DNA from: Pseudomonas sp. BCA17
GTDB lineage: Bacteria; Pseudomonadota; Gammaproteobacteria; Pseudomonadales; Pseudomonadaceae
Assembly: GCF_004519405.1 (NCBI RefSeq)
Contig: NZ_SGWI01000006.1
Coordinates: 1-64,000 of the forward strand
Reading direction: 5' to 3'
DNA length: 64,000 nucleotides
In this document: positions 33,289-41,785 of the stretch, in pieces
Layout: every line of letters begins with the position of its first letter
How positions within the stretch are numbered: position 1 is the first letter of the stretch
Position numbers and translations under genes: made by a program
Notes under the pieces: generated by a model
Databases searched by the model: none
Told to the model about the DNA's origin: nothing
Seen by the model: the letters and a program-made list of their open reading frames with translations, nothing else

Positions 33289-33413
33289 GCGAATCGGCCC
33301 GGGAGTGCTTAAATGTGACCGGCCAGTTCAATTGACCATCCAATCTGTCAGTTTCGTTCGCTCCCACCGTAGGAGCGACCATTTTGACGACCAGATCATT
33401 AGGGGCTTGTTAC

Positions 33414-34352
33414 ATGTCTACATCCCTCGCATTCGTGTTTCCAGGGCAGGGTTCGCAGTCCCTCGGCATGTTGGCCGAGCTGGGCGCGCAATATCCGCTG
33501 GTTCTGGAAACCTTCAAGGAAGCTTCCGATGCCCTGGGTTATGACCTGTGGGCACTGACCCAGCAAGGGCCGGAAGAGCAACTCAATCAAACCGACAAAA
33601 CCCAGCCGGCCATTCTGACCGCTTCGATCGCTCTGTGGCGCTTGTGGTTGGCAGAAGGTGGCGCGCGCCCGGCATTCGTTGCCGGTCACAGCCTGGGTGA
33701 ATACAGTGCCTTGGTTGCCGCCGGCAGCTTGACCCTGGGTGAAGCGGTCAAGTTGGTTGAGCGTCGGGGTCAATTGATGCAGGAAGCCGTTCCGGCCGGG
33801 CAGGGCGGCATGGCCGCTATCCTGGGCCTGGACGATGCCGTGGTGATCGAAGCGTGCGCCGAAGCGGCCCAGGGCGAGGTGGTCAGCGCGGTCAACTTCA
33901 ACTCCCCGGGCCAGGTGGTGATCGCCGGTGCCAAGGCTGCCGTTGAGCGTGCCATTGAAATTTGCAAGGCCCGTGGCGCCAAGCGCGCGCTGCCTTTGCC
34001 GGTGAGCGTGCCATCCCACTGCGAATTGATGCGTCCGGCAGCCGAACGTTTTGCCGAGTCCATCAATGCCATCAGCTGGCAAGCGCCGCAGATTCCATTG
34101 GTACAGAACGTCAGCGCGGCTGTGGCCGCCGACCTCGACACCCTCAAGCGTGACCTGCTGGAGCAGCTCTACAAGCCTGTACGCTGGGTTGAGTCGGTCC
34201 AGGCCCTGGCTGCCAATGGTGCCACCGAGCTGGTCGAATGCGGCCCGGGCAAAGTCCTGGCCGGCCTCAACAAGCGCTGTGCCGACGGCGTGTCGACTGC
34301 CAACCTCAATACCCCGGATGCCTTCGCTGCCGCTCGCGCGGCACTGGCCTGA
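33414..34352 (+). CDS. fabD: Malonyl-CoA:ACP transacylase FabD
   Basis: Loads malonyl groups on AcpP for chain elongation. 312 aa from the ATG at 33414 (MSTSLAFVFPGQGSQ), with AGGGG upstream. The oxyanion/substrate motif FPGQGSQS is at residues 9-16. The catalytic Ser S93 is in GHSLGEYSAL, and the catalytic His is in VSVPSHCELM at about residue 201. The sequence and order fabD-fabG-acpP-fabF are as in other Gammaproteobacteria. Confidence 0.97.
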   Translation: MSTSLAFVFPGQGSQSLGMLAELGAQYPLVLETFKEASDALGYDLWALTQQGPEEQLNQTDKTQPAILTASIALWRLWLAEGGARPAFVAGHSLGEYSALVAAGSLTLGEAVKLVERRGQLMQEAVPAGQGGMAAILGLDDAVVIEACAEAAQGEVVSAVNFNSPGQVVIAGAKAAVERAIEICKARGAKRALPLPVSVPSHCELMRPAAERFAESINAISWQAPQIPLVQNVSAAVAADLDTLKRDLLEQLYKPVRWVESVQALAANGATELVECGPGKVLAGLNKRCADGVSTANLNTPDAFAAARAALA

Positions 34353-34376
34353 TCCCCCTGCTTAGGAGAAGCCTGC

Positions 34377-35120
34377 ATGAGTCTGCAAGGTAAAGTTGCA
34401 CTGGTCACCGGCGCAAGCCGTGGCATTGGCCAGGCGATCGCCCTGGAATTGGGCCGTCAGGGCGCGGTCGTGATCGGCACCGCCACTTCCGCTTCGGGCG
34501 CCGAGCGTATCGCCGCGACCCTCAAGGAAAACGGCGTTCAGGGCACTGGCCTTGAGCTGAACGTGACCAGCGATGAGTCCGTGGCCGCCGTATTGGCCGA
34601 GATCACTGCACAGTTCGGCGCCCCGGCGATCCTGGTAAACAACGCCGGTATCACCCGCGATAACCTGATGATGCGTATGAAAGACGACGAGTGGTACGAC
34701 GTGGTCGATACCAACTTGAACAGTCTGTTCCGCTTGTCCAAGGGCGTTTTGCGCGGCATGACCAAGGCGCGTTGGGGCCGAATTATCAATATTGGCTCCG
34801 TAGTGGGTGCCATGGGCAACGCAGGCCAAGTAAACTACGCCTCCGCCAAGGCCGGCCTGGAAGGTTTCAGCCGTGCGCTGGCGCGTGAGGTCGGCTCGCG
34901 GTCGATTACGGTCAACTCGGTGGCCCCAGGGTTCATCGACACCGATATGACCCGTGAGCTGCCGGAAGCGCAGCGTGAAGCCTTGCTGACGCAGATTCCG
35001 CTGGGCCGTCTGGGCCAGGCTCAAGAGATCGCGAATGTGGTCACTTTCCTGGCATCCGACGGTGCGGCATACGTGACTGGGGCTACAATCCCGGTTAACG
35101 GCGGGATGTACATGAGTTAA
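34377..35120 (+). CDS. fabG: 3-oxoacyl-ACP reductase FabG
   Basis: NADPH-dependent reduction of 3-oxoacyl-ACP. 247 aa short-chain dehydrogenase. The cofactor loop TGASRGIGQAIA lies at residues 11-22 and NNAG at 88-91. The catalytic triad is S141, Y154 and K158 (NYASAKAG). The start has AGGAG upstream and is 24 bp from fabD. The ending TGATIPVNGGMYMS is typical. A 190-bp leader of acpP follows. Confidence 0.97.
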   Translation: MSLQGKVALVTGASRGIGQAIALELGRQGAVVIGTATSASGAERIAATLKENGVQGTGLELNVTSDESVAAVLAEITAQFGAPAILVNNAGITRDNLMMRMKDDEWYDVVDTNLNSLFRLSKGVLRGMTKARWGRIINIGSVVGAMGNAGQVNYASAKAGLEGFSRALAREVGSRSITVNSVAPGFIDTDMTRELPEAQREALLTQIPLGRLGQAQEIANVVTFLASDGAAYVTGATIPVNGGMYMS

Positions 35121-35290
35121 ATTGTGACGGATCGCTTCAAAAAAATGTCATACGAGCTGTCTAAAATCCGTTATAAAGCTGCAACTTAATTTATAGGCAG
35201 GTGGCCGACCGGGTACAGGGTGAAGCTTTCAGTTGAAAAGCTGAAATGGCTTTCTATACACTTACCCACTGGCCAGCTGCCTGAATTTGT

Positions 35291-35310
35291 CCATTAGGAG
35301 TTAAACAAGG
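35291..35310 (+). promoter_or_regulatory. acpP ribosome binding site and predicted RgsA pairing site
   Basis: CCATTAGGAGTTAAACAAGG contains the acpP Shine-Dalgarno AGGAG and ends one base before the start codon. It matches the complement of the candidate RgsA RNA at 19 of 20 positions, so the sRNA could mask the ribosome site. RgsA repression of acpP is reported in P. aeruginosa, as I recall. Confidence 0.8.
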
Positions 35311-35311
35311 T

Positions 35312-35548
35312 ATGAGCACCATCGAAGAGCGCGTCAAGAAAATCGTCGCCGAGCAACTGGGCGTTAAAGAAGAAGAAGTGGTCAACACTGCTTCCTTCGT
35401 AGAAGACCTGGGTGCCGATTCCCTTGACACCGTTGAGCTGGTGATGGCTCTGGAAGAGGAATTCGAGACCGAAATCCCGGACGAAGAAGCTGAAAAAATC
35501 ACTACTGTTCAAGCTGCTATCGACTACGTTACTAGCCACCAGGCGTAA
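35312..35548 (+). CDS. acpP: Acyl carrier protein
   Basis: Carrier of growing acyl chains. 78 aa, very acidic, with the phosphopantetheine attachment site S37 in GADSLDTVELVMALEEEF. The protein is charged by the phosphopantetheinyl transferase, a candidate for which is encoded at 16505-17221. The gene has its own long leader, suggesting separate promoters from fabG, and is followed by a terminator, as expected for one of the most abundant proteins of the cell. Confidence 0.98.
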   Translation: MSTIEERVKKIVAEQLGVKEEEVVNTASFVEDLGADSLDTVELVMALEEEFETEIPDEEAEKITTVQAAIDYVTSHQA

Positions 35549-35577
35549 TAGTTTGTAGTCGTCGCTTGCTGTCAGGG

Positions 35578-35612
35578 AAAAACCGCACTGCTGTAACGGC
35601 GTGCGGTTTTTT
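35578..35612 (+). terminator. Terminator after acpP
   Basis: AAACCGCAC and GTGCGGTTT pair around about 12 bases, with six T after the stem. It probably lets only part of the transcripts continue into fabF. Confidence 0.88.
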
Positions 35613-35675
35613 CTTTAGCCCTGATGAAAAGTGAGTGCTGAAGCAAAGTGTCGTCATTAGAAAAAGGAGAGTGCT

Positions 35676-36920
35676 GTGTCGCGTAGACGCGTCGTAGTCA
35701 CCGGTATGGGTATGTTGTCGCCACTGGGCACGGATGTGCCAAGCAGTTGGCAGGGCATTCTGGCTGGCCACAGTGGTATCGGTCTGATCGAACACACGGA
35801 CCTTTCTGCCTATTCCACCCGTTTTGGCGGCTCGGTAAAGGGTTTCAATGTCGAGGAATACCTCTCGGTAAAAGAGTCCCGCAAACTCGACCTGTTCATT
35901 CAATACGGCCTGGCAGCCGGTTTTCAGGCAGTGCGTAACGCCGGCCTGGAAGTCACCGACGCCAACCGTGACCGCATCGGCGTGGCCATGGGTTCGGGTA
36001 TTGGCGGTTTGACCAATATCGAAGAAACCAGCCGCACGTTGCACGATTCCGGCCCCCGTCGAATTTCACCGTTCTTCGTGCCGGGCTCGATCATCAATAT
36101 GATTTCCGGTTTCCTGTCCATCCACCTGGGGGCACAGGGACCCAACTACGCCATCGCCACGGCGTGCACCACAGGCACTCACTGCATCGGCATGGCGGCG
36201 CGCAATATTGCCTATGACGAAGCGGACGTGATGATCGCCGGCGGCGCCGAAATGGCTGCCTGCGGCCTGGGCATGGGTGGCTTTGGTGCATCCCGCGCAC
36301 TGTCGACCCGCAATGACGAGCCGACCCGTGCCAGCCGTCCGTGGGACAAAGGCCGTGACGGTTTCGTACTGTCCGATGGTGCCGGTGCCCTGGTACTGGA
36401 AGAGCTGGAACACGCCAAGGCGCGTGGTGCCACCATCTACGCCGAGCTGATCGGCTTCGGCATGAGCGGTGACGCCTACCACATGACCTCGCCACCGTCC
36501 GACGGTGCCGGTGCTGCACGCTGTATCGCCAACGCCCTGCGTGATGCGAAGATCAATGCCAGCCAGGTGCAGTACATCAATGCCCATGGCACTTCGACTC
36601 CGACGGGTGACCTGGCGGAAGCCGAGGCCATCAAGTCGGTGTTCGGCGAACACGCCTACAAGCTGGCGGTAAGCTCCACCAAGTCCATGACCGGCCACCT
36701 GCTGGGTGCGGCGGGCGCGGTTGAGGCGATCTTCAGTGTCATGGCCATCAAGGATCAGGTCGCTCCGCCGACCATCAACCTCGATGAGCCGGACGAAGGG
36801 TGCGACCTGAACTTCGTGCCTCACGAAGCGCAGCCGATGCCGATCGACGTGGCGATTTCCAACTCGTTCGGTTTTGGTGGCACCAACGGTTCCCTGGTGT
36901 TCCGCCGGTTCGCCGAGTGA
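35676..36920 (+). CDS. fabF: 3-oxoacyl-ACP synthase II FabF
   Basis: Condensing enzyme of fatty-acid elongation. 414 aa, start GTG at 35676 with AAAGGAGA upstream. The active-site Cys is C164 in ATACTTGTHCIG; the two catalytic His are in NAHGTSTPTGD and MTGHLLGAAGA. The C-terminal NSFGFGGTNGSLVF is the thiolase-fold closing motif. Its stop codon overlaps the pabC start (TGATG), so the two are coupled. Confidence 0.97.
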   Translation: MSRRRVVVTGMGMLSPLGTDVPSSWQGILAGHSGIGLIEHTDLSAYSTRFGGSVKGFNVEEYLSVKESRKLDLFIQYGLAAGFQAVRNAGLEVTDANRDRIGVAMGSGIGGLTNIEETSRTLHDSGPRRISPFFVPGSIINMISGFLSIHLGAQGPNYAIATACTTGTHCIGMAARNIAYDEADVMIAGGAEMAACGLGMGGFGASRALSTRNDEPTRASRPWDKGRDGFVLSDGAGALVLEELEHAKARGATIYAELIGFGMSGDAYHMTSPPSDGAGAARCIANALRDAKINASQVQYINAHGTSTPTGDLAEAEAIKSVFGEHAYKLAVSSTKSMTGHLLGAAGAVEAIFSVMAIKDQVAPPTINLDEPDEGCDLNFVPHEAQPMPIDVAISNSFGFGGTNGSLVFRRFAE

Positions 36921-37735
36921 TGCACAGCTGGGTCGACGGTCAGCCAGCGGACAGCGTGCCTCTGAAAGATCGCGGCCTGGCGTATGGCGATGGGCTGTTC
37001 GAGACCATCGCCGTCAAGGCTGGACAGCCCGTGCTGCTCGACCGCCACCTGCAACGCCTTGATGAGGGGTGCAGGCGGTTGGCGCTGGTTGCGGATCACC
37101 CACTGATCCGCAGCGAAGTGCTGGCTTATGCCGCCGCCCTCGGCGACGGTGTGCTCAAGTTGATCCTCACCCGTGGCGACAGCCTGCGCGGTTATGGCAT
37201 CAACCCTGGCGCTCCCGTGCGCCGTATTTTGCAGGGCAATCCGCCCGCTACCTATCCCCAGGCCCATGGAATCGACGGTATCCGCCTGTTTCCGTGCGCC
37301 ACTCGCTTGGCCGAACAGCCGTTGCTGGCGGGGCTCAAACACCTTAATCGCCTGGAGCAGGTGATCGCCCGTGCCGAATGGCAGGATGCCGAGCATGCCG
37401 AAGGTTTAATGCTGGATATGTCCGGCCGCGTGATCGAAGGCGTGTTCAGCAACCTGTTTCTGGTATGCGACGGCAGGTTGCTGACCGCTGATCTGAATCG
37501 TTGCGGTGTCGCCGGGGTGATGCGCGCTGAGGTTTTGGCCCAGGCACAGGTGCTGGGCCTCCCGATGGCCGTGGCCGACATCAGTCTCGAGCAGTTGCAG
37601 CAGGCTGATGAAGTCTTTGTGTGCAACAGCATTTATGGCATTTGGCCGGTGCGTGGATGCGCTGCGATGAGCTGGTCGGTTGGGCCGCTCACCCGTAAAC
37701 TGCAGGGCATTGTTCGCGCGCTATTGGATATTTGA
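36920..37735 (+). CDS. pabC: Aminodeoxychorismate lyase PabC
   Basis: PLP-dependent release of p-aminobenzoate and pyruvate from aminodeoxychorismate, for folate. 271 aa from the ATG at 36920, one base inside the fabF stop. Class IV aminotransferase signature: DRGLAYGDGLFETI at residues 17-30, the PLP lysine K140 in AGLKHLNRLEQV, and the block GRVIEGVFSNLFLV. Position between fabF and mltG is the conserved one. Confidence 0.95.
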   Translation: MHSWVDGQPADSVPLKDRGLAYGDGLFETIAVKAGQPVLLDRHLQRLDEGCRRLALVADHPLIRSEVLAYAAALGDGVLKLILTRGDSLRGYGINPGAPVRRILQGNPPATYPQAHGIDGIRLFPCATRLAEQPLLAGLKHLNRLEQVIARAEWQDAEHAEGLMLDMSGRVIEGVFSNLFLVCDGRLLTADLNRCGVAGVMRAEVLAQAQVLGLPMAVADISLEQLQQADEVFVCNSIYGIWPVRGCAAMSWSVGPLTRKLQGIVRALLDI

Positions 37736-37736
37736 G

Positions 37737-38867
37737 TTGATACGAAAACTGGTTTTACTGCTGCTGATTGGCTTGGTCTCGGCAGGCTTGGTGCTGGGTT
37801 TTTCGGCCTGGAAGCTCGATTCTGCCTTGAAGCAGCCCCTGAAGCTGAGCCAGGAGCAGTTGCTCGATGTACCGGCTGGGGCAACGCCGACGGGCACCTT
37901 CAATCGTCTCGAGGCGGAGGGGGTGCTCGACGGTGCCTTCTGGTTACGCCTGTACTGGCGTTTCAACCTGGACGGCCAGCCACTGCACAGCGGCGAATAC
38001 CGCATGACCCCTGGCCTGACTGCTGAGGGCTTGATCGGCCTGTGGCAGCGTGGCGAAGTGGTGCAATACAGCCTGACCCTGGTGGAAGGCTGGAACTTCC
38101 GCCAAGTGCGCGCGGCGTTGGCCAAGCACGAAAAGATTGTGCAGACCCTGTCCGGCCTGAGCGACAAAGAGGTGATGGACAAACTCGGTCACCCGGACGT
38201 GTTTCCTGAAGGCCGCTTCTTCCCGGATACCTACCGCTTCGTGCGCGGTATGACCGACGTCGAATTCCTCAAAAAAGCCTACAACCGCCTGGACGATGTA
38301 CTCGCTCAGGAGTGGAGCAAGCGTGCTGCCGATGCCCCCTACACCGACCCTTATCAAGCGCTGATCATGGCCTCCCTGGTGGAGAAAGAAACGGGAGTGC
38401 CCGAAGAACGTGGGCAGATTGCCGGGGTGTTCGTGCGGCGCATGAAGATCGGCATGCTGCTGCAGACCGACCCGACGGTGATCTATGGCCTGGGTGAGCG
38501 CTACACCGGCAAGCTGACCCGTGCGCATCTCAAGGAGGCCAACCCCTACAACACGTACATGGTCGTCGGCCTGCCGCCGACGCCGATCGCCATGGTCGGC
38601 CGCGAGGCCATCCACGCTGCGCTGAACCCGGTGCCCGGTAGCAGCCTGTACTTTGTTGCACGTGGCGATGGCAGTCATATTTTTTCCGATGACCTGGATG
38701 CGCATAATGCTGCCGTGCGTGAGTTCCAACTCAAGCGCCGTGCCGACTATCGTTCCAGCCCGGCGCCGGTGGTCAAACCGACGCAGGACACAGCGCCACC
38801 GGCCGATGCACCCCCTGAGCCTGCGCCGGACACCGCCGCGCCGCAAAGCCGCAATGACTCTGACTAA
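37737..38867 (+). CDS. mltG: Endolytic murein transglycosylase MltG (YceG)
   Basis: Inner-membrane enzyme that cuts nascent glycan strands and so ends peptidoglycan chains. A TTG at 37737, one base after the pabC stop, gives 376 aa and places the membrane helix (LVLLLLIGLVSAGLVLGFSAW) at the N-terminus; earlier starts inside pabC are unlikely. The YceG domain has the catalytic Glu in ASLVEKETGVPEERG and the conserved NTYMVVGLPPTPI. The last 40 residues are a Pro/Ala/Asp tail, probably disordered. Tmk follows after 9 bp. Confidence 0.93.
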   Translation: MIRKLVLLLLIGLVSAGLVLGFSAWKLDSALKQPLKLSQEQLLDVPAGATPTGTFNRLEAEGVLDGAFWLRLYWRFNLDGQPLHSGEYRMTPGLTAEGLIGLWQRGEVVQYSLTLVEGWNFRQVRAALAKHEKIVQTLSGLSDKEVMDKLGHPDVFPEGRFFPDTYRFVRGMTDVEFLKKAYNRLDDVLAQEWSKRAADAPYTDPYQALIMASLVEKETGVPEERGQIAGVFVRRMKIGMLLQTDPTVIYGLGERYTGKLTRAHLKEANPYNTYMVVGLPPTPIAMVGREAIHAALNPVPGSSLYFVARGDGSHIFSDDLDAHNAAVREFQLKRRADYRSSPAPVVKPTQDTAPPADAPPEPAPDTAAPQSRNDSD

Positions 38868-38876
38868 GGACTGCCT

Positions 38877-39509
38877 GTGACTGGCTTGTTTATTACCCTG
38901 GAAGGCCCGGAAGGCGCCGGCAAAAGTACCAACCGCGATTACCTGGCCGAACGACTGCGCGACGAGGGTATCGAGGTTGTGCTGACCCGTGAGCCAGGCG
39001 GCACGCCGCTGGCCGAGCGCATTCGTGAAGTGCTGTTGGCGCCGGGTGAAGAACCGATGAACCCGGACACCGAGCTGCTGCTGGTGTTTGCCGCGCGTGC
39101 CCAGCACCTGGCCGAAGTGATCCGCCCGGCGCTGGCGCGCGGTGCCGTGGTGATTTGCGACCGTTTTACCGACTCCACTTACGCCTATCAGGGGGGCGGC
39201 CGGGGATTGTCGCTTGAGCGTATCGCCACCTTGGAAACCTTCGTGCAAGGCGATTTGCGCCCTGACCTGACCCTGGTGTTCGACCTGCCCGTTGAAGTCG
39301 GCCTGGCACGGGCCAGCGCCCGTGGTCGCCTGGACCGTTTCGAATTGGAAGGCCGGGCCTTTTTTGACGCCGTGCGCACTGCGTTCCTCAAGCGCGCTGC
39401 CGCCGAGCCAACGCGCTACTACCTGCTGGACGCCGCCCAGCCACTGAGCCAGGTACAACTCGCCATCGATGCGCTGTTGCCCAAATTGCTGGAGCGCACC
39501 CGTGGCTGA
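38877..39509 (+). CDS. tmk: Thymidylate kinase
   Basis: Phosphorylates dTMP to dTDP. 210 aa, GTG start at 38877. P-loop GPEGAGKST (about residues 9-17), DR(Y/F) motif in VICDRFTDSTYAYQGGGRG, and the LID-type ARGRLDRFE segment. The gene overlaps holB by eight bases, a common tmk-holB coupling. Confidence 0.97.
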   Translation: MTGLFITLEGPEGAGKSTNRDYLAERLRDEGIEVVLTREPGGTPLAERIREVLLAPGEEPMNPDTELLLVFAARAQHLAEVIRPALARGAVVICDRFTDSTYAYQGGGRGLSLERIATLETFVQGDLRPDLTLVFDLPVEVGLARASARGRLDRFELEGRAFFDAVRTAFLKRAAAEPTRYYLLDAAQPLSQVQLAIDALLPKLLERTRG

Positions 39510-40491
39510 AGCCTACCCATGGCAGGATAGCCTTTGGCAGCAATTGGCCGGTCGTGCCCAGCACGCTCACGCCTACCTGTTGCACGGGCCGGCAGGTATC
39601 GGCAAGCGTGACTTGGCCGAGCGCCTGATGGCGAGCCTGTTGTGCCAGCAGCCGGTCAACCTGGAAGCCTGTGGCGTGTGCAAATCCTGCCTGTTGCTCA
39701 AGGCCGGCAGCCACCCGGATAACTACCTGCTGGAACCCGAGGAAGCCGACAAGGCGATCAAGGTCGACCAGGTGCGCGACCTTGTCAGTTTCGTGGTGCA
39801 GACCGCGCAGACGGGCGGGCGCAAGGTCGTATTGATCGAGCCGGTGGAGGCGATGAACATCAACGCCGCCAACGCCTTGCTCAAGAGCCTGGAAGAGCCG
39901 TCCGGCGATACGGTACTGCTGTTGGTAAGCCACCAGTCCAGCCGTTTGTTGCCGACCATTCGCAGTCGTTGTGTGCAGCAGGCGTGCCCATTGCCGAGTG
40001 AAGCGATGAGCCTTGAGTGGCTGGCGCAGGTGCTGCCGGACTGTTCTGCGCAGGAACGGGTTGAACTGTTGACCTTGGCCGCCGGTTCACCGTTGGCCGC
40101 CGTCAAGCTGCAGGCCCAGGGCGTGCGTGAGCAACGGGCGCTGGTGGTGGATGGCGTGAAGAAACTGCTCAAGCAGGAACTCTCGGCCACTCAACTGGCG
40201 GAAAGCGCCTGGAAAGATATTCCCCTCTTGTTGCTGTTCGATTGGTTCTGCGACTGGTCGAGCCTGATCCTGCGCTACCAGTTGACCCAGGATGAAAGCG
40301 GCCTGGGGCTGTCGGATATGCGCAAAGTTGTTCAGTACCTCGCGCAGAAAAGTGCGCAGGACAAAGTGCTGAATATCCAGGACTGGATTCTCGCTCAGCG
40401 CCAGAAGGTCCTCGGCAAGGCCAACCTCAACCGCGTGCTGCTGCTCGAAGCGTTGTTGGTGCAATGGGCCGGTCTGCTCGGCCGTCGTTAA
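39502..40491 (+). CDS. holB: DNA polymerase III delta-prime subunit HolB
   Basis: Clamp-loader subunit. 329 aa from the GTG at 39502 inside the tmk end. AAA+ fold with a modified P-loop GPAGIGKRDLAERL and zinc-binding cysteines in CGVCKSCLLLKAGSHPD. SLEEPSGDTVLLLVSHQ with the arginine-finger region RLLPTIRSRC is diagnostic. In P. aeruginosa pilZ follows holB; here only 63 bp separate holB from tatD and pilZ is not found. Confidence 0.95.
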   Translation: MAEAYPWQDSLWQQLAGRAQHAHAYLLHGPAGIGKRDLAERLMASLLCQQPVNLEACGVCKSCLLLKAGSHPDNYLLEPEEADKAIKVDQVRDLVSFVVQTAQTGGRKVVLIEPVEAMNINAANALLKSLEEPSGDTVLLLVSHQSSRLLPTIRSRCVQQACPLPSEAMSLEWLAQVLPDCSAQERVELLTLAAGSPLAAVKLQAQGVREQRALVVDGVKKLLKQELSATQLAESAWKDIPLLLLFDWFCDWSSLILRYQLTQDESGLGLSDMRKVVQYLAQKSAQDKVLNIQDWILAQRQKVLGKANLNRVLLLEALLVQWAGLLGRR

Positions 40492-40554
40492 ATTCCGTGG
40501 CTGACGGGTGTATCGTTGGCCAGACACTTATCGTGACTCAAGTCGTAACTTCCT

Positions 40555-41340
40555 ATGCTCGTAGATTCCCATTGTCATCTTGATCGCCTCGACCTTGCCC
40601 AGCACGGCGGCTCCCTTGACGCCGCCCTTGAAGCGGCGCGCCTGCGCGGGGTAGGGCACTTCCTGTGTATTGGCGTCAGCGCCGACAACGCCGCCGACGT
40701 CAAGGCCCTGGCCGAGCGTTATGCCGATGTGGATTGCTCGGTCGGTATCCACCCACTGGACCTCAAGCCCGGCGAAGCGCCGGCCCTCGACTGGTTGCTG
40801 AGTGAGCTCAACCACCCGCGTGTAGTGGCCATCGGCGAGACCGGCCTGGATTACCACTACGAACCTGAAGCCGCCGAACTGCAGCAGGCATCGTTCCGCC
40901 TGCACCTGCAGGCTGCCCGGCAAACCGCCAAGCCGGTGATTGTGCACACCCGTGGCGCCCGTGCCGACACCCTGGCCTTGCTGCGCGAAGCCGCATTGCC
41001 TCAGGCCGGCGTGCTGCATTGCTTCACCGAAGACTGGGACATGGCCAAGGCCGCCCTGGACCTGGGCTTCTACATCTCGCTGTCAGGCATCGTCACCTTT
41101 CGCAACGCTGACGCTCTGCGTGACGTGGCGCGCCAAGTGCCGGCCGACCGCTTGCTGGTGGAGACCGATTCGCCTTACCTGGCGCCGATTCCCCATCGTG
41201 GCAAACCGAACCTGCCGGAGTACGTACGCGACGTGGCGGATTATCTGGCGATGTTGCGCGGCGAGTCCTATGAGCGTTTTGCCGAACAGACCACCGAGAA
41301 CTTCAGGCGCCTGTTTCCGTTGGCTCACGTCGCGGTTTAA
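40555..41340 (+). CDS. TatD-family metal-dependent hydrolase (YcfH type)
   Basis: Amidohydrolase-fold protein of the TatD DNase family, 261 aa. Metal ligands are visible in LVDSHCHLD near the start, in AIGETGLDYHYE, in VIVHTRGA, in GVLHCFTED and in VETDSPYLAPIPHRG. The YcfH subgroup is usually placed next to holB, as here. Function in vivo is probably nuclease or nucleic-acid repair, but not settled. After it comes the rgsA-like region rather than an immediate gene. Confidence 0.92.
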   Translation: MLVDSHCHLDRLDLAQHGGSLDAALEAARLRGVGHFLCIGVSADNAADVKALAERYADVDCSVGIHPLDLKPGEAPALDWLLSELNHPRVVAIGETGLDYHYEPEAAELQQASFRLHLQAARQTAKPVIVHTRGARADTLALLREAALPQAGVLHCFTEDWDMAKAALDLGFYISLSGIVTFRNADALRDVARQVPADRLLVETDSPYLAPIPHRGKPNLPEYVRDVADYLAMLRGESYERFAEQTTENFRRLFPLAHVAV

Positions 41341-41358
41341 CGGGGCCAAACGCCAGGC

Positions 41359-41476
41359 AAAAAAAACCCGGGTTCTGGGGGGTGAATCCGGGCTAAGACC
41401 ATTAGGAGTAAAACAAGGGCACGCAGTCCGTCGGTACCCAGGTCGACGCGCCACTTGGGGGAGATGCCACGCCGAC
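41359..41476 (-). ncRNA. rgsA: Candidate RgsA small RNA
   Basis: About 118 nt on the minus strand. The 3' end is a clear terminator: CCCGG and CCGGG (41392-41388, 41371-41367), extended by ATTC/GAAC with one mismatch, then eight T (41366-41359). Upstream, CAATACT at 41489-41483 resembles a sigma-S -10 element (CTATACT), about 7 nt before the proposed 5' end. The RNA contains CCTTGTTTTACTCCTAATGG, complementary to the acpP ribosome site at 19 of 20 positions. RgsA in Pseudomonas is an RpoS-dependent RNA of about 120 nt encoded beside the tatD homologue and reported to act on fis and acpP, so position, size, promoter and target agree. Exact ends are inferred. Confidence 0.85.
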
Positions 41477-41482
41477 AGTTCA

Positions 41483-41489
41483 AGTATTG
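41483..41489 (-). promoter_or_regulatory. Sigma-S type -10 element of rgsA
   Basis: CAATACT on the minus strand, with C at the -13 position that sigma-S prefers and no recognisable -35 hexamer. It sits 7 bases from the proposed RNA start. Confidence 0.55.
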
Positions 41490-41672
41490 ATCACTATCCC
41501 ATTCAGTCCAGTCGGATCTGATCGTTTTTTAAACAGATTTGGAATACACGCGCTTTGCTTGAGTTCTCATTGGGTGGATGGGCAAGGGCAGATGTTGCGT
41601 ATTATTTCTGACTGATACCGGTGAAATCGTTGGCGTGCTGAAAGTTAAGTACGGAACGGGTTCACATAGGCG

Positions 41673-41701
41673 TTGCCCAACGACCGTTCAGTCGGGATAA
41701 T
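41673..41701 (+). promoter_or_regulatory. Promoter and operator of the TetR gene
   Basis: TTGCCC (41673-41678), 17 bp, GATAAT (41696-41701) forms a good sigma-70 promoter. The inverted repeat CGAC-CGTTCA-GTCG at 41681-41694 fills the spacer and resembles TetR-type operators. It predicts autorepression. Confidence 0.6.
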
Positions 41702-41785
41702 CCCTCGCACCGGGTAAATCGTATCGCCAGGTATCCTTGGCCTTGCGCAACCCTTCCCCTATTCACCTCTGCAGACCTTTTCCTC

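Larger units (their letters stand above)
41341..41785. other. tatD-tetR intergenic region
   Basis: 445 bp with no protein gene. It holds the candidate RgsA RNA on the minus strand (41359-41476), its promoter, and the probable promoter/operator of the TetR gene (41673-41701). The middle part (about 41500-41660) is AT-richer and shows no clear feature. Confidence 0.6.

Noticed and set aside
37944..39458. 504-codon minus-strand frame across mltG and tmk
   Set aside because: It spans two well-recognised genes on the other strand and has no motif of its own.
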